Below are positions 1 to 7,108 of a DNA stretch of 64,000 nt, piece by piece. The stretch's first letter is position 1, and the number at the start of each line of letters is the position of its first letter. Source of the DNA: Bradyrhizobium sp. Ce-3 (GTDB lineage Bacteria; Pseudomonadota; Alphaproteobacteria; Rhizobiales; Xanthobacteraceae); contig NZ_BQUV01000002.1 in NCBI RefSeq assembly GCF_022835695.1, positions 1 to 64,000 on the forward strand, in the 5' to 3' direction. Below the pieces are notes generated by a model. That model did no database searches. It was not told the origin of the DNA and saw only the letters and a program-made list of their open reading frames with translations. The position numbers and the translations under genes are program-made.

Positions 1-1
1 G

Positions 2-76
2 AACGGGCGGGAGACCGAGCCGGCTCACGGCGTCAAGCGCCAAGGACCCAACGGCTTCCCGCCCACCCCATCATGA
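2..76 (+). CDS. C-terminal end of an unidentified gene (5' truncated)
   Basis: Reading from base 2 gives 24 codons that end at TGA 74-76. Their third positions are mostly G or C, unlike the other two frames, so this looks like the tail of a gene entering from the left edge. The tail is rich in Pro and Gly and carries no recognisable motif, so no function can be given. It could equally be non-coding. Confidence 0.35.
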   Translation, partial: NGRETEPAHGVKRQGPNGFPPTPS

Positions 77-79
77 CAG

Positions 80-198
80 ACTTTCCAGACACAGGGACCC
101 ATAACCACGAATGGTTATCGTTGAACGACGTCGCGACGACGAATCCCGATCACAACACCCGCCGCGGAGTATGGGTCCCGGCTTTCGCCGGGACGACG
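80..198. repeat. Degenerate copy of the GTCGTCCCGGC intergenic repeat
   Basis: The right half (171-197) is a hairpin, GGTCCCGGC-tttc-GCCGGGAC, followed by GAC. The left part holds the GGGACCCATAACC word. Both match the full-length elements at 10623-10743 and 16347-16468, but the outer left arm is damaged here. Confidence 0.6.
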
Positions 199-222
199 GC
201 GGAGAGAGTGTCGCGCGCCTCA

Positions 223-573
223 CTACTTCGCTGCCAGCGGCACGTAGTCGTATTCGCCGACGCCTTGCAAAATCAAAAACGTCAGCGACGTCGTGCCGGC
301 GTTGGTGACGAGGTGAGGGCGGGTGGGTCTCACGGCATAGACTTCGCCGACCCTGAGGTTCACTTCCTCTTTCGGCTCCTGCAGGAACAGCCGCATCTGG
401 CCTTCGAGCACGTAGAACGTGTCGGAGATGTTGCTGTGGGTGTGCCACGGCACTTTCTGGGTCGGCGACAACTGCAGCTCCATGATGCGGAAGCCGGGGC
501 GGGCGGCGTGCTGGGCGCGGCGCTCGACTTCGTAGAGGTGGCTGGCATCCTTGAGCGGTTGTCCTGACTTCAT
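223..573 (-). CDS. Cupin-domain protein (116 aa)
   Basis: This is a small single-domain cupin. The first cupin motif is visible around residues 43-65 (PWHTH, then a Tyr-Val-Leu-Glu-Gly stretch), and the second around residues 78-95 with a His in RPHLV. Two His, a Glu and a later His are the usual metal ligands of the beta-barrel. Length fits a stand-alone cupin of the storage/detoxification or polyketide-cyclase-like type. The substrate cannot be read from the sequence. It lies alone, upstream of and divergent from the exported His/Trp-rich peptide gene. Confidence 0.8.
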   Translation of the reverse strand: MKSGQPLKDASHLYEVERRAQHAARPGFRIMELQLSPTQKVPWHTHSNISDTFYVLEGQMRLFLQEPKEEVNLRVGEVYAVRPTRPHLVTNAGTTSLTFLILQGVGEYDYVPLAAK

Positions 574-856
574 GGCGGCCTCCCGGAGATGTTGTTGTGG
601 CGCGATGGTAGTTCGGTTCGGCCGCTTGCGAAACGGCCCGAACAGGCATGGCGGGCAGGACGCGCGCGCGCAGGTCGATGCGATGGGCTCGGGTTCGCAG
701 CGGAAGCGACGGCGTCGTGATGGTTGCGTGACATCACGACGTCGGGGCGAGTTCGAGTTCCGTCAAACGTGAACGCGCGGTTCAGCAAGCATTCACGTGG
801 CGGCGAAAAAACTCACCGACTTGGTAAGTCCAACTCAGCAACAAAGGGAAACTCGC

Positions 857-1189
857 ATGGAACGCCGGGATTTTCTGAAGATCGCGTTCGGTGTTGCCGC
901 CTGCGCGGCCGCCTTCACAGCGACTGTCCAGGCCGCGCCGCTCGCACCGCTTCCTCTCACCCAGGACGCACGCTCGCCGGCAGGCAGCGATGCGCATCCG
1001 GCCGTCACCACGGGTGACGAAGTCGGTCGCCTGAAGCCCGAGGAGGTGCGCTGGCATCACGGTCACCGGGGCTGGCATCACTGGCACTGGCATCACCGGC
1101 ATTGGCACCACAGGCATTGGGGGTGGAGGCATCATCACTGGCGCGGGCATCATCACTGGCACAGGCATCATCACTGGCGGCGCTGGTGA
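857..1189 (+). CDS. Exported His/Trp-rich peptide (110 aa)
   Basis: The ATG at 857 follows an AAAGGGA ribosome site and gives an N-terminus MERRDFLKIAFG, close to a twin-arginine-like leader, with a hydrophobic stretch and an Ala-X-Ala cleavage site near residue 27. A more distant GTG at 797 would add 20 polar residues and hide the leader. The last 45 residues contain 22 His and 11 Trp and little else. Such a tail would bind divalent metals (Cu, Zn, Ni) in the periplasm, but this is inference from composition. The next gene, also exported, starts 66 bases downstream. Confidence 0.75.
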   Translation: MERRDFLKIAFGVAACAAAFTATVQAAPLAPLPLTQDARSPAGSDAHPAVTTGDEVGRLKPEEVRWHHGHRGWHHWHWHHRHWHHRHWGWRHHHWRGHHHWHRHHHWRRW

Positions 1190-1255
1190 TTGAACCGCCT
1201 GATATCCGCGCGAGACGTAGTTTCAAGTGCAGTGGTTCAACGGAAAGGATTGCTG

Positions 1256-1501
1256 ATGAGAATTCTTGCTGCGTCCGTGGTTGCGTTCGGCCTTGGTCTG
1301 GCGGCGATGTCGGCGTCACATGCGATGCCGATCGCGCCGCTCGATCCGGCTCAGGCCGCATCCGACAACACCATTCGCGTTGCCGGCGGCTGCGGCCCGG
1401 GCTGGCATCGCGGTCCCTATGGCGGTTGCCGTCCGATGTATAATTGCCCGCGCGGCTGGCATTCCGGCCCGTTCGGCCGCCGTTGCTTCCGTAACTGGTA
1501 G
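1256..1501 (+). CDS. GCG_CRPN-type small exported protein (81 aa)
   Basis: ATG 1256 follows GGAAAGGA. A Sec-type leader (about residues 1-24) ends in SHA. The mature part carries GCGPGWHRGPYGGC and then a second related unit, CPRGWHSGPFGRRC, so the chain is built from two Cys/Gly/His/Trp repeats. The paired Cys suggest disulfides in the periplasm. Proteins with this prefix motif are common in Bradyrhizobium and have no established function. The convergent gene at 1603-1872 encodes the same core motif, and a bidirectional terminator separates the two. Confidence 0.8.
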   Translation: MRILAASVVAFGLGLAAMSASHAMPIAPLDPAQAASDNTIRVAGGCGPGWHRGPYGGCRPMYNCPRGWHSGPFGRRCFRNW

Positions 1502-1555
1502 GCCATCTAGCGCGGCAAGCAGCGTCGCTACGTCCGCCGCGCTGATCAAAAAAGA

Positions 1556-1582
1556 AAAACCCCGCGCGAAGCGGGGTTTTGT
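1556..1582. terminator. Bidirectional terminator between convergent genes
   Basis: The hairpin AAACCCCGC-gcga-GCGGGGTTT is flanked by an A-run on the left and a T-run on the right, so it can end transcription from either side. It sits between the stop codons of two related small exported protein genes. Confidence 0.85.
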
Positions 1583-1602
1583 TTGTTCGGATGATGTCGC
1601 GA

Positions 1603-1872
1603 TCAGATCGGGCGGCAACGGCCGTAGCGCCAGGCGAAGCCGTAGGGGCAGGCGCGCACGCGCGGCGCCACCACGACCGGGCCGGGTGCGACGACGACGG
1701 GGCGCTCAACCACGACCGCGCCCGGCGCGACGACGACCGGACCACGATTCCGGACGCAGCCGCCATAGGGACCGCGATGCCAGCCCGGGCCGCAGCCACC
1801 GGCAGCATCAGCGGCACTGATGCCGGCGAATGCGGTCGTCACCAAAACGGCTGCTGCAAAAAGATACTTCAT
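1603..1872 (-). CDS. GCG_CRPN-type small exported protein (89 aa)
   Basis: ATG at 1872 follows GGAGAAG; longer readings upstream lack a ribosome site. A leader of about 22 residues ends in ADA. The mature protein begins with GCGPGWHRGPYGGC, shared with the convergent gene at 1256-1501. It continues with a Val/Pro/Ala low-complexity stretch (repeats of VVVAPG) and ends in a Cys-containing RACPYGFAWRYGRC unit. It is probably periplasmic and disulfide-bonded. Function is unknown. The shared motif in a tail-to-tail pair suggests an old duplication. Confidence 0.8.
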   Translation of the reverse strand: MKYLFAAAVLVTTAFAGISAADAAGGCGPGWHRGPYGGCVRNRGPVVVAPGAVVVERPVVVAPGPVVVAPRVRACPYGFAWRYGRCRPI

Positions 1873-2134
1873 GACTTCTCCTTTTATTTGGGCCGCGCTG
1901 CGGCACCGCAACAAACTTTCGCCTACCGATTCGCCCGGCCGGATCATTACAGAAGCCGTGCCCGATGTCGCCGACCATAATGTTGCGGGCTGAATGCGAC
2001 ATGAATGTTGCAGGCCTGCGTCAGCGCGCCGCAAGCACGCGCAGCATCAATTCGAAACATTTCGCAGGCGCGAGCAGAACAGAGCGCACCGAAGCGAAAG
2101 CGCGGAATGTATCGGGGAGCGAAACTAGCTGGTT

Positions 2135-2830
2135 CTACTCGCCGGCGCCGAACAGCGCCGCGAACCGCTTCTCGCCGTTGCGCGAGAAATTGACCACGCG
2201 GCTGCCCGGCGCAGCGTCGCGCGCGGCCCACTTCAGTTCGGTGAAGCGGTCCATCATCGCCGCGCCCAGCGTGCCCGCGAGATGGTGGCGCCGCTCGCTC
2301 CAGTCGAGGCACGCCTTGCACACCGGACGGCGCGGATGCGTCAGCGCGTCGGCGTCGATCTGCAGCTCCTCGGCCATGAAGCGCTTGCCTTCGCCGGTGA
2401 GCTCGATCGCCTGCTTGCTCTGGCGCACCAGCTTCTGCCGCCTCATGCTGTCGAGCATCTGCACGCCGAGATCGCCGGCGAGATGGTCGTAGCAGATCCG
2501 GGCGCGGCGCAGCGCAGGATCCTTCGGCCCGGTGCGCACGCGCATATGGCCGGCGCGGGCGGCGATGCCCTGCAGCCCCTCGAGCACATCGGCGACGTCG
2601 GGGTCGGAGAGGCGGTAGTAGCGATGGCGGCCCTGCTTCTCGGGCTCGATCAGCCCGCCGGCCTCGAGCTTGGCGAGATGCGAGCTCGCTGTCTGCGGCG
2701 TGATGCCGGCTTCCTGCGCCAGCTCGCTCGCGGTCAGCGCGCGGCCGGTCATCAGCGCGGTCAGCATGTTGCAGCGGGCGGGGTCGCCGACCAGAGCGGC
2801 GATCCGGGAGATGTCGGGTCCTGCTTTCAT
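2135..2830 (-). CDS. ArsR-family winged-helix regulator with extended C-terminus (231 aa)
   Basis: Residues 5-75 form an ArsR-type winged helix: the recognition helix is in ITPQTASSHLAKLEAGGL, followed by a wing with GRHRYYRLSD. Typical ArsR proteins are about 100-120 residues. This one has 130 extra residues with a CxxC-like pair (VCKAC) and His-rich SERRHHLAG, seen in a subgroup usually annotated only as HTH regulators. The ligand is unknown; the Cys/His cluster might sense metal or redox state. It is transcribed away from the NIPSNAP/PEP-mutase pair and may control it. Confidence 0.85.
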   Translation of the reverse strand: MKAGPDISRIAALVGDPARCNMLTALMTGRALTASELAQEAGITPQTASSHLAKLEAGGLIEPEKQGRHRYYRLSDPDVADVLEGLQGIAARAGHMRVRTGPKDPALRRARICYDHLAGDLGVQMLDSMRRQKLVRQSKQAIELTGEGKRFMAEELQIDADALTHPRRPVCKACLDWSERRHHLAGTLGAAMMDRFTELKWAARDAAPGSRVVNFSRNGEKRFAALFGAGE

Positions 2831-2885
2831 AGTTCGATGATAGCCGAAGCATCGAGGTCGGGCAAGGCGGTAGTCTTCAGCATCG

Positions 2886-2976
2886 GACGCATGTCGTCAT
2901 CGCGAGCGAAACGAAGCGATCCATCGGGGCCATTCGCCGAGTCATGGATTGCTTCGCCGACGCTCGCAATGAGCGA
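2886..2976. repeat. Palindromic intergenic repeat (GCGAGCGAAACGAAGC type)
   Basis: GTCATCGCGAGCGAAACGAAGCGATCCAT on the left and ATGGATTGCTTCGCCGACGCTCGCAATGA on the right are imperfect reverse complements enclosing about 30 bases. This form of repeat is common between genes in Bradyrhizobium. It lies between the ArsR gene and the NIPSNAP gene. Confidence 0.6.
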
Positions 2977-2994
2977 AAAGCCAGGAGGCCATCA

Positions 2995-3303
2995 ATGACC
3001 ATCACCGTCTTCATCCGCTACCAGCTCGATCCGTTCAAGCGCGCGATGTTCGAGGAGTATTCGCGCAACTGGCTCTCGATCATCCCGCGCTGCGGCGGCG
3101 ATCTGCTCGGCTACTGGATGCCGCACGAGGGCACCAACAACATCGGCTTTGCGCTGATCTCGTTCGAGAGTCTCGCCGCCTACGAGGCCTATCGCGCGCG
3201 GCTGCGCCAGGACAAAGAGGGCATGGCGAACTTCAACTTCGCGGAAGAGAACCGCTTCATCCTCGCGGAGGAGCGCACATTTCTGCGCAAGGTCGAGGCC
3301 TGA
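2995..3303 (+). CDS. NIPSNAP-family protein (102 aa)
   Basis: ATG 2995 sits seven bases after AGGAGG (2983-2988). The chain has the ferredoxin-like dimeric alpha/beta-barrel pattern of NIPSNAP proteins: an N-terminal beta strand [10 protein letters not shown], a helix, the middle strand with LGYWMPHEG, then [15 protein letters not shown]. Length matches the one-domain bacterial family. The biochemical role of the family is not settled. It is followed 87 bases later by a PEP-mutase-type gene, probably in one transcript. Confidence 0.85.
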   Translation: MTITVFIRYQLDPFKRAMFEEYSRNWLSIIPRCGGDLLGYWMPHEGTNNIGFALISFESLAAYEAYRARLRQDKEGMANFNFAEENRFILAEERTFLRKVEA

Positions 3304-3390
3304 TGCGGCCCCCGCGATTCACGAAACACACTGGCGTGCCGCCATGCGCATGCCTATCTCTGCGCGGCCAATGATTTTAGGGAGCGACCC

Positions 3391-4212
3391 ATGCCACCAC
3401 TGCCAACTGCTGACAAACGCGCCGCCTTCAAGAAGCTGCATGAGAGCGGGTGCTTCATCATCCCGAACCCGTTCGATGTCGGCAGCGCCCGCGCCCTGCA
3501 ACATCTCGGCTTCAAGGCGCTGGCGTCGACCAGCGCCGGCTTTGCCTGGACCATTGCCAAGGCCGACAACCGCGTCACCATCGATGACGTCTGCGATCAT
3601 CTGACCGCGCTGTGCGCGGCGGTCGATATTCCCGTCAACGCGGATTTCGAGGGCGGCTTCGCCGTCGAGCCCGACAAGGTCGCCATCAATGTCGCCCGCG
3701 GCGTCAAGACCGGCGTCGCCGGGCTCTCGATCGAGGACTCCACCGGCGATGCGGCCAACCCGTTGTTCGAGCACAAGCTCGCGGTCGAGCGGATCAGGGC
3801 GGCGCGCAAGGCCATCGATGCCGACAACAGCGGCGTGCTGCTCACCGGCCGCTGCGAGGCGTTCCTGTGGGGCAAGAAGGATCTCAATCTGGTGATCGAG
3901 CGGCTGCAGGCCTATTCGGAAGCCGGGGCGGATGTGTTGTATTCGCCGGGTATCTCGACCAGGGAGGAGATCACCGCGGTGGTGAAGGCAGTGGCGCCGA
4001 AGCCGGTCAATCTCTTGATCGGCGGAGCGTCCGAGCTGACGCTGCAGGCGGTTGGCGACCTCGGCGTGCGCCGGATCAGCGTCGGCGGCGCGCTGGCGCG
4101 GATGGCCTGGACCGGCGTCATGAAGGCTGCGAAGGAGATGGCCGAGAAGGGCACCTTCACCGAATTCGCCAACGGTTATCCCGGCGGTGAGCTCAACAAG
4201 ATGTTCAAATAG
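3391..4212 (+). CDS. Isocitrate lyase/PEP mutase-family protein (273 aa)
   Basis: This is a TIM-barrel protein of the isocitrate lyase/phosphoenolpyruvate mutase superfamily. Visible marks are DVGSARAL near residue 30, STSAGFAW near 50, VNADFEGGF near 80 (metal-binding Asp/Glu), GLSIEDSTG near 112, LTGRCEAF near 150 and the C-terminal IGGASELT/ISVGGALAR. Members make or break C-C or P-C bonds next to a carboxylate (2-methylisocitrate lyase, oxaloacetate hydrolase, carboxyvinyl-carboxyphosphonate mutase). It lacks the KKCGH signature of true isocitrate lyase, so the exact substrate is unknown. Confidence 0.85.
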   Translation: MPPLPTADKRAAFKKLHESGCFIIPNPFDVGSARALQHLGFKALASTSAGFAWTIAKADNRVTIDDVCDHLTALCAAVDIPVNADFEGGFAVEPDKVAINVARGVKTGVAGLSIEDSTGDAANPLFEHKLAVERIRAARKAIDADNSGVLLTGRCEAFLWGKKDLNLVIERLQAYSEAGADVLYSPGISTREEITAVVKAVAPKPVNLLIGGASELTLQAVGDLGVRRISVGGALARMAWTGVMKAAKEMAEKGTFTEFANGYPGGELNKMFK

Positions 4213-4221
4213 ACGTCACGC

Positions 4222-4253
4222 AAAAAAAGCAGCGGGCCGCTGGGGCCCGCTGC
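4222..4253 (-). terminator. Terminator after the 4318-4746 gene
   Basis: The stem GCAGCGGGCC (4229-4238) pairs with GGCCCGCTGC (4244-4253). The A-run at 4222-4228 becomes a U-run for minus-strand RNA. The stem may also slow transcripts from the PEP-mutase gene on the other strand. Confidence 0.8.
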
Positions 4254-4317
4254 TCGCGCCTGGTCAATTGCGTCACGCGTTACTCGGCCGTTAGTTGCTT
4301 GGGCCGTTACTTGGTCG

Positions 4318-4746
4318 TTACTTGGCATTCTCGGCCGGCGGGGCCGCCGGCTTATTCATGTCTGACTTGTTCATGTCGGACGGCGGGTTGGCCGGTTGGG
4401 CCGGCGCCGCGCCCGTCGTCGTGCCGGGCTGGCTGTTCGGCTTCGGCGTTACGTCGCGCATGCCCGAAGGCGGCGCGGCCGGATTGGCCGGCTGCGTCTG
4501 CGCGGTCTGTGCCGGCGGCGTCGTGCTCGCCTCATGCACCGACGTATTGTTCAATCCGTAGAACAGCGCGCCCAGCACGACGGCCACCGCAACTGCGAAC
4601 ATCGCGACCTTGGTGCCGCTGGCCGGTCCCTCCTGGAGTTCCGGATCCGGCTGCAGCTCGTTGTCCAGGCTGTTGAAGCGCGTCTGACGGCGGACCTCGT
4701 CCTCGGTCAGGTTGGCGCGATACGGATCGTCAGGGTTGTAAGCCAT
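4318..4746 (-). CDS. Single-pass membrane protein with Pro/Ala/Asn-rich tail (142 aa)
   Basis: The N-terminal 46 residues are acidic and polar, one membrane helix spans residues 47-64 (KVAMFAVAVAVVLGALFYGL), and the rest is a low-complexity Pro/Thr/Ala/Asn tail with two SDMNK repeats near the end. Without a cleavable leader, the tail is likely periplasmic. A ribosome site GGAGG lies before the ATG. No family is recognised; it looks like a conserved rhizobial envelope protein. Confidence 0.75.
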   Translation of the reverse strand: MAYNPDDPYRANLTEDEVRRQTRFNSLDNELQPDPELQEGPASGTKVAMFAVAVAVVLGALFYGLNNTSVHEASTTPPAQTAQTQPANPAAPPSGMRDVTPKPNSQPGTTTGAAPAQPANPPSDMNKSDMNKPAAPPAENAK

Positions 4747-4860
4747 TGCAAAGTTCCTCCGTTAGCACCTCAAAGCTAAACGCAGGGGACAATGGCTGGC
4801 GCGTGAGGATGTTCCGCGCCAATGTTGCAACCTGTTCATGCTGGAACCGCCGATCCCTGG

Positions 4861-4962
4861 AGCGTTTTCGAGCGAAGTGGATACCGGTCCGCGTGAAGAA
4901 ATCGCGTCAAAACAAGAATCTAGAGCCCCATTCCGATTCAGTCGGAACGGGATAGGCTCTAG
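4861..4962. repeat. GTTTTCGAGCGAAG-type repeat, copy 1
   Basis: The element runs from AGCGTTTTCGAGCGAAG to CCGATTCAGTCGG...GGCTCTAG. A reverse-complement copy lies at 23742-23845 and a diverged one at 27174-27270. It holds an internal hairpin (TTCCGATTcaGTCGGAA). It fills most of the gap between the membrane-protein gene and the TRIC-family gene. Confidence 0.75.
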
Positions 4963-4992
4963 GTTCCGAACCTGTTTGATGAGGCCTTTTCA

Positions 4993-5634
4993 ATGTGGAC
5001 CATGCCGCCCACCGATTCGGTGCTGCACGTGCTCTCGTTCATCGCCGTTGCGGCGCAGTCGATGACGGCGGCGCTCGCGGCCGGCAGGCGCAGCATGGAT
5101 TGGGCCGGTGTCTGCATGCTTGGGGCGATCACCGCGCTCGGCGGCGGCACCATCCGCGACGTGCTGCTCGGGCATTATCCGCTGGTCTGGGTGGCGCACC
5201 CGATCTATCTCGCGATCGCCGCAGCCGGTGCCTTTGCCACCATCCTGCTGGCACGGCTGGTGCACCGGCTCAACCTTGCATTCCTGGTGCTCGATGCGAT
5301 CGGGCTCGTGATCTTCACCATGGCCGGCTGCGATGTCGCCTGGCAGGTCGACGCTTCGTTGCCGATCGTGATCGTCGCCGGCATGATCACCGGCTGCGCC
5401 GGCGGCGTGCTGCGCGACATCCTCTGCAACGAGGTACCGCTGCTGTTTCGCAGCGAGCTCTACGCCAGCGTCTCGGTGGTGACGGGGCTGTTCTATGCGA
5501 CCGCGTTCGGACTGAACCTCAACCCACCGGCCTGGACCGTGCTGACCTTCGTGTTCGGATTGACGTTCCGGATGCTGGCGATCCGCTACAAATGGGAGAT
5601 GCCGAAATTCGTGTTCTCGGGCGAGGAGCGTTGA
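4993..5634 (+). CDS. TRIC/UPF0126-family membrane protein (213 aa)
   Basis: There are about seven hydrophobic segments arranged as an internal duplication, each half with a Gly-rich GGxxRD motif: ALGGGTIRDVLLG near residue 52 and CAGGVLRDIL near residue 138. This is the hallmark of the UPF0126 family, whose structurally studied members are trimeric cation (K+) channels related to animal TRIC. Length is normal. It is convergent with the cytochrome gene, with only four bases between stop codons. Confidence 0.9.
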   Translation: MWTMPPTDSVLHVLSFIAVAAQSMTAALAAGRRSMDWAGVCMLGAITALGGGTIRDVLLGHYPLVWVAHPIYLAIAAAGAFATILLARLVHRLNLAFLVLDAIGLVIFTMAGCDVAWQVDASLPIVIVAGMITGCAGGVLRDILCNEVPLLFRSELYASVSVVTGLFYATAFGLNLNPPAWTVLTFVFGLTFRMLAIRYKWEMPKFVFSGEER

Positions 5635-5638
5635 TCGG

Positions 5639-6865
5639 CTATTTCGTCGCCCGCGCCTTAGCGACCTCATCTGTCGTCACGGCTGGCGCCGCATTGCCCC
5701 AGGAATTGCGGATGTAGGTCGCGACATCGGCGACCTCCTGGTCGGTGAGCTTTGGATAGGCCGGCATCGAGCCCGCGTTCGGCGCGCGCGGCGTGGTCAC
5801 GGTCTGCGCGCCGTCGAGGATAATGCGCAGCGTGCTCGCGGGATTGGCCGATTGCAGATTGGCGTTGCCGGGCAGCGGCGGATAGATCCGCGGCGCGCCC
5901 GAGCCGTCGAGCTCATGGCAGGCGACGCAGGCGCCGCGATAAATCCGCTCGCCATTGCTCATCTGCGCTGATGACGGCGGGGTGAGCGCAGGCTCCGGCG
6001 CGCCGGCGGGCAGGCTCTTGAGATAGACCGCGATCGCGCGCACGTCGCCGTCGCTCATCTTAGAGGTCGAATTGACCACCACCTCGGACATCAACGGACC
6101 GGCATGGCTGTGCCCGTTGCGGCCGCTCTGCAGATATTCGGCGATGTCGTCAGCGCTCCAGGACTTCAGCCCGCTACGCGGCGCGCCGTCGAGCCTCGGC
6201 GCGAACATGCCCTGGACCATGCTGCCACTGAGCGCCTGGTCACGCCTGTCGGCGCCGAAGGCGTTCTTCGGCGTATGGCAGGCGCCGCAATGGGCGAGGG
6301 CCTCGACGAGGTAGCGGCCGCGATTCCATTGCGCAGGCTTGCTCTGATCCGGCTGGATGATGCCCGATGTGAAGAACAGCGTGTTCCAGCCGCGCATCAG
6401 GACGCGATAGTTCAACGGCCAGCGCAGCTCGGGCGGCGGCGCCCTGTTGCTGACCGGTGCCAGTGTGGCGAGATAGGCGCGGATCGCCAGGATGTCGTCG
6501 CGGATAAGCTTGGTGAAGTAAGGGTAGGGGAAGGCGGGATAGTAATGCGCACCGTTCGGCGCGACGCCCGTCCGCAGTGCGCGCAGGAAGTCGTCGTCGC
6601 TCCAGCCGCCGATGCCGGTATCGCGGTCGGGGGTCAGGTTCGGCGAGAACACCGCGCCGAACGGCGTGTCGATCCGCTTGCCTCCCGCGAACGGCTTGGC
6701 AGGGTCGGCGGTGTGGCAGCTCGCGCAGTCGCCGGCGATCGTGAGCGCCTTACCGCGGGCGACGATGTCGTCGGTTGGCGCGGCAACGCATTCGCGGGCC
6801 GCGAACGCACCGCACAACAGCAGGCCGGCCAGAATCGCACCGGTCGTTCGAAATCGTCGCCGCAT
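5639..6865 (-). CDS. Tri-haem cytochrome c, dehydrogenase-subunit type (408 aa)
   Basis: ATG 6865 follows AGAGGG and gives a Sec leader (about residues 1-29). Three CxxCH sites are visible: CASCH at 47-51, CGACH near 195 and CVACH near 325. This spacing is that of the membrane-bound cytochrome subunit of gluconate, alcohol or aldehyde dehydrogenases, which passes electrons to quinone or oxidase. No dehydrogenase subunit lies nearby, so its partner must be elsewhere or it works alone. A longer frame extends to 7039 but has no ribosome site and would mask the leader. Confidence 0.9.
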   Translation of the reverse strand: MRRRFRTTGAILAGLLLCGAFAARECVAAPTDDIVARGKALTIAGDCASCHTADPAKPFAGGKRIDTPFGAVFSPNLTPDRDTGIGGWSDDDFLRALRTGVAPNGAHYYPAFPYPYFTKLIRDDILAIRAYLATLAPVSNRAPPPELRWPLNYRVLMRGWNTLFFTSGIIQPDQSKPAQWNRGRYLVEALAHCGACHTPKNAFGADRRDQALSGSMVQGMFAPRLDGAPRSGLKSWSADDIAEYLQSGRNGHSHAGPLMSEVVVNSTSKMSDGDVRAIAVYLKSLPAGAPEPALTPPSSAQMSNGERIYRGACVACHELDGSGAPRIYPPLPGNANLQSANPASTLRIILDGAQTVTTPRAPNAGSMPAYPKLTDQEVADVATYIRNSWGNAAPAVTTDEVAKARATK

Positions 6866-7108
6866 CCATTCACCCTCTGCACCTTCCGGTCCACAAGACG
6901 CGTTACGCCGTTTCGCCGCGGGCCTGTCCTGCGACAGAAACCGAAACGGCCTCGCAATATTCCCGGCACGAAATTGCGATTTTTGAGCGACCGGCGTTGT
7001 CGCCCAGAATTGTGCTGCGCGGGTCGGAAAATCCGACATAGACTGGTTCTAACAAGTTCGGATGACTAGCTAAAAAGCAGCCGTCGCGACCAGCGCAAAG
7101 AGGGCTAA

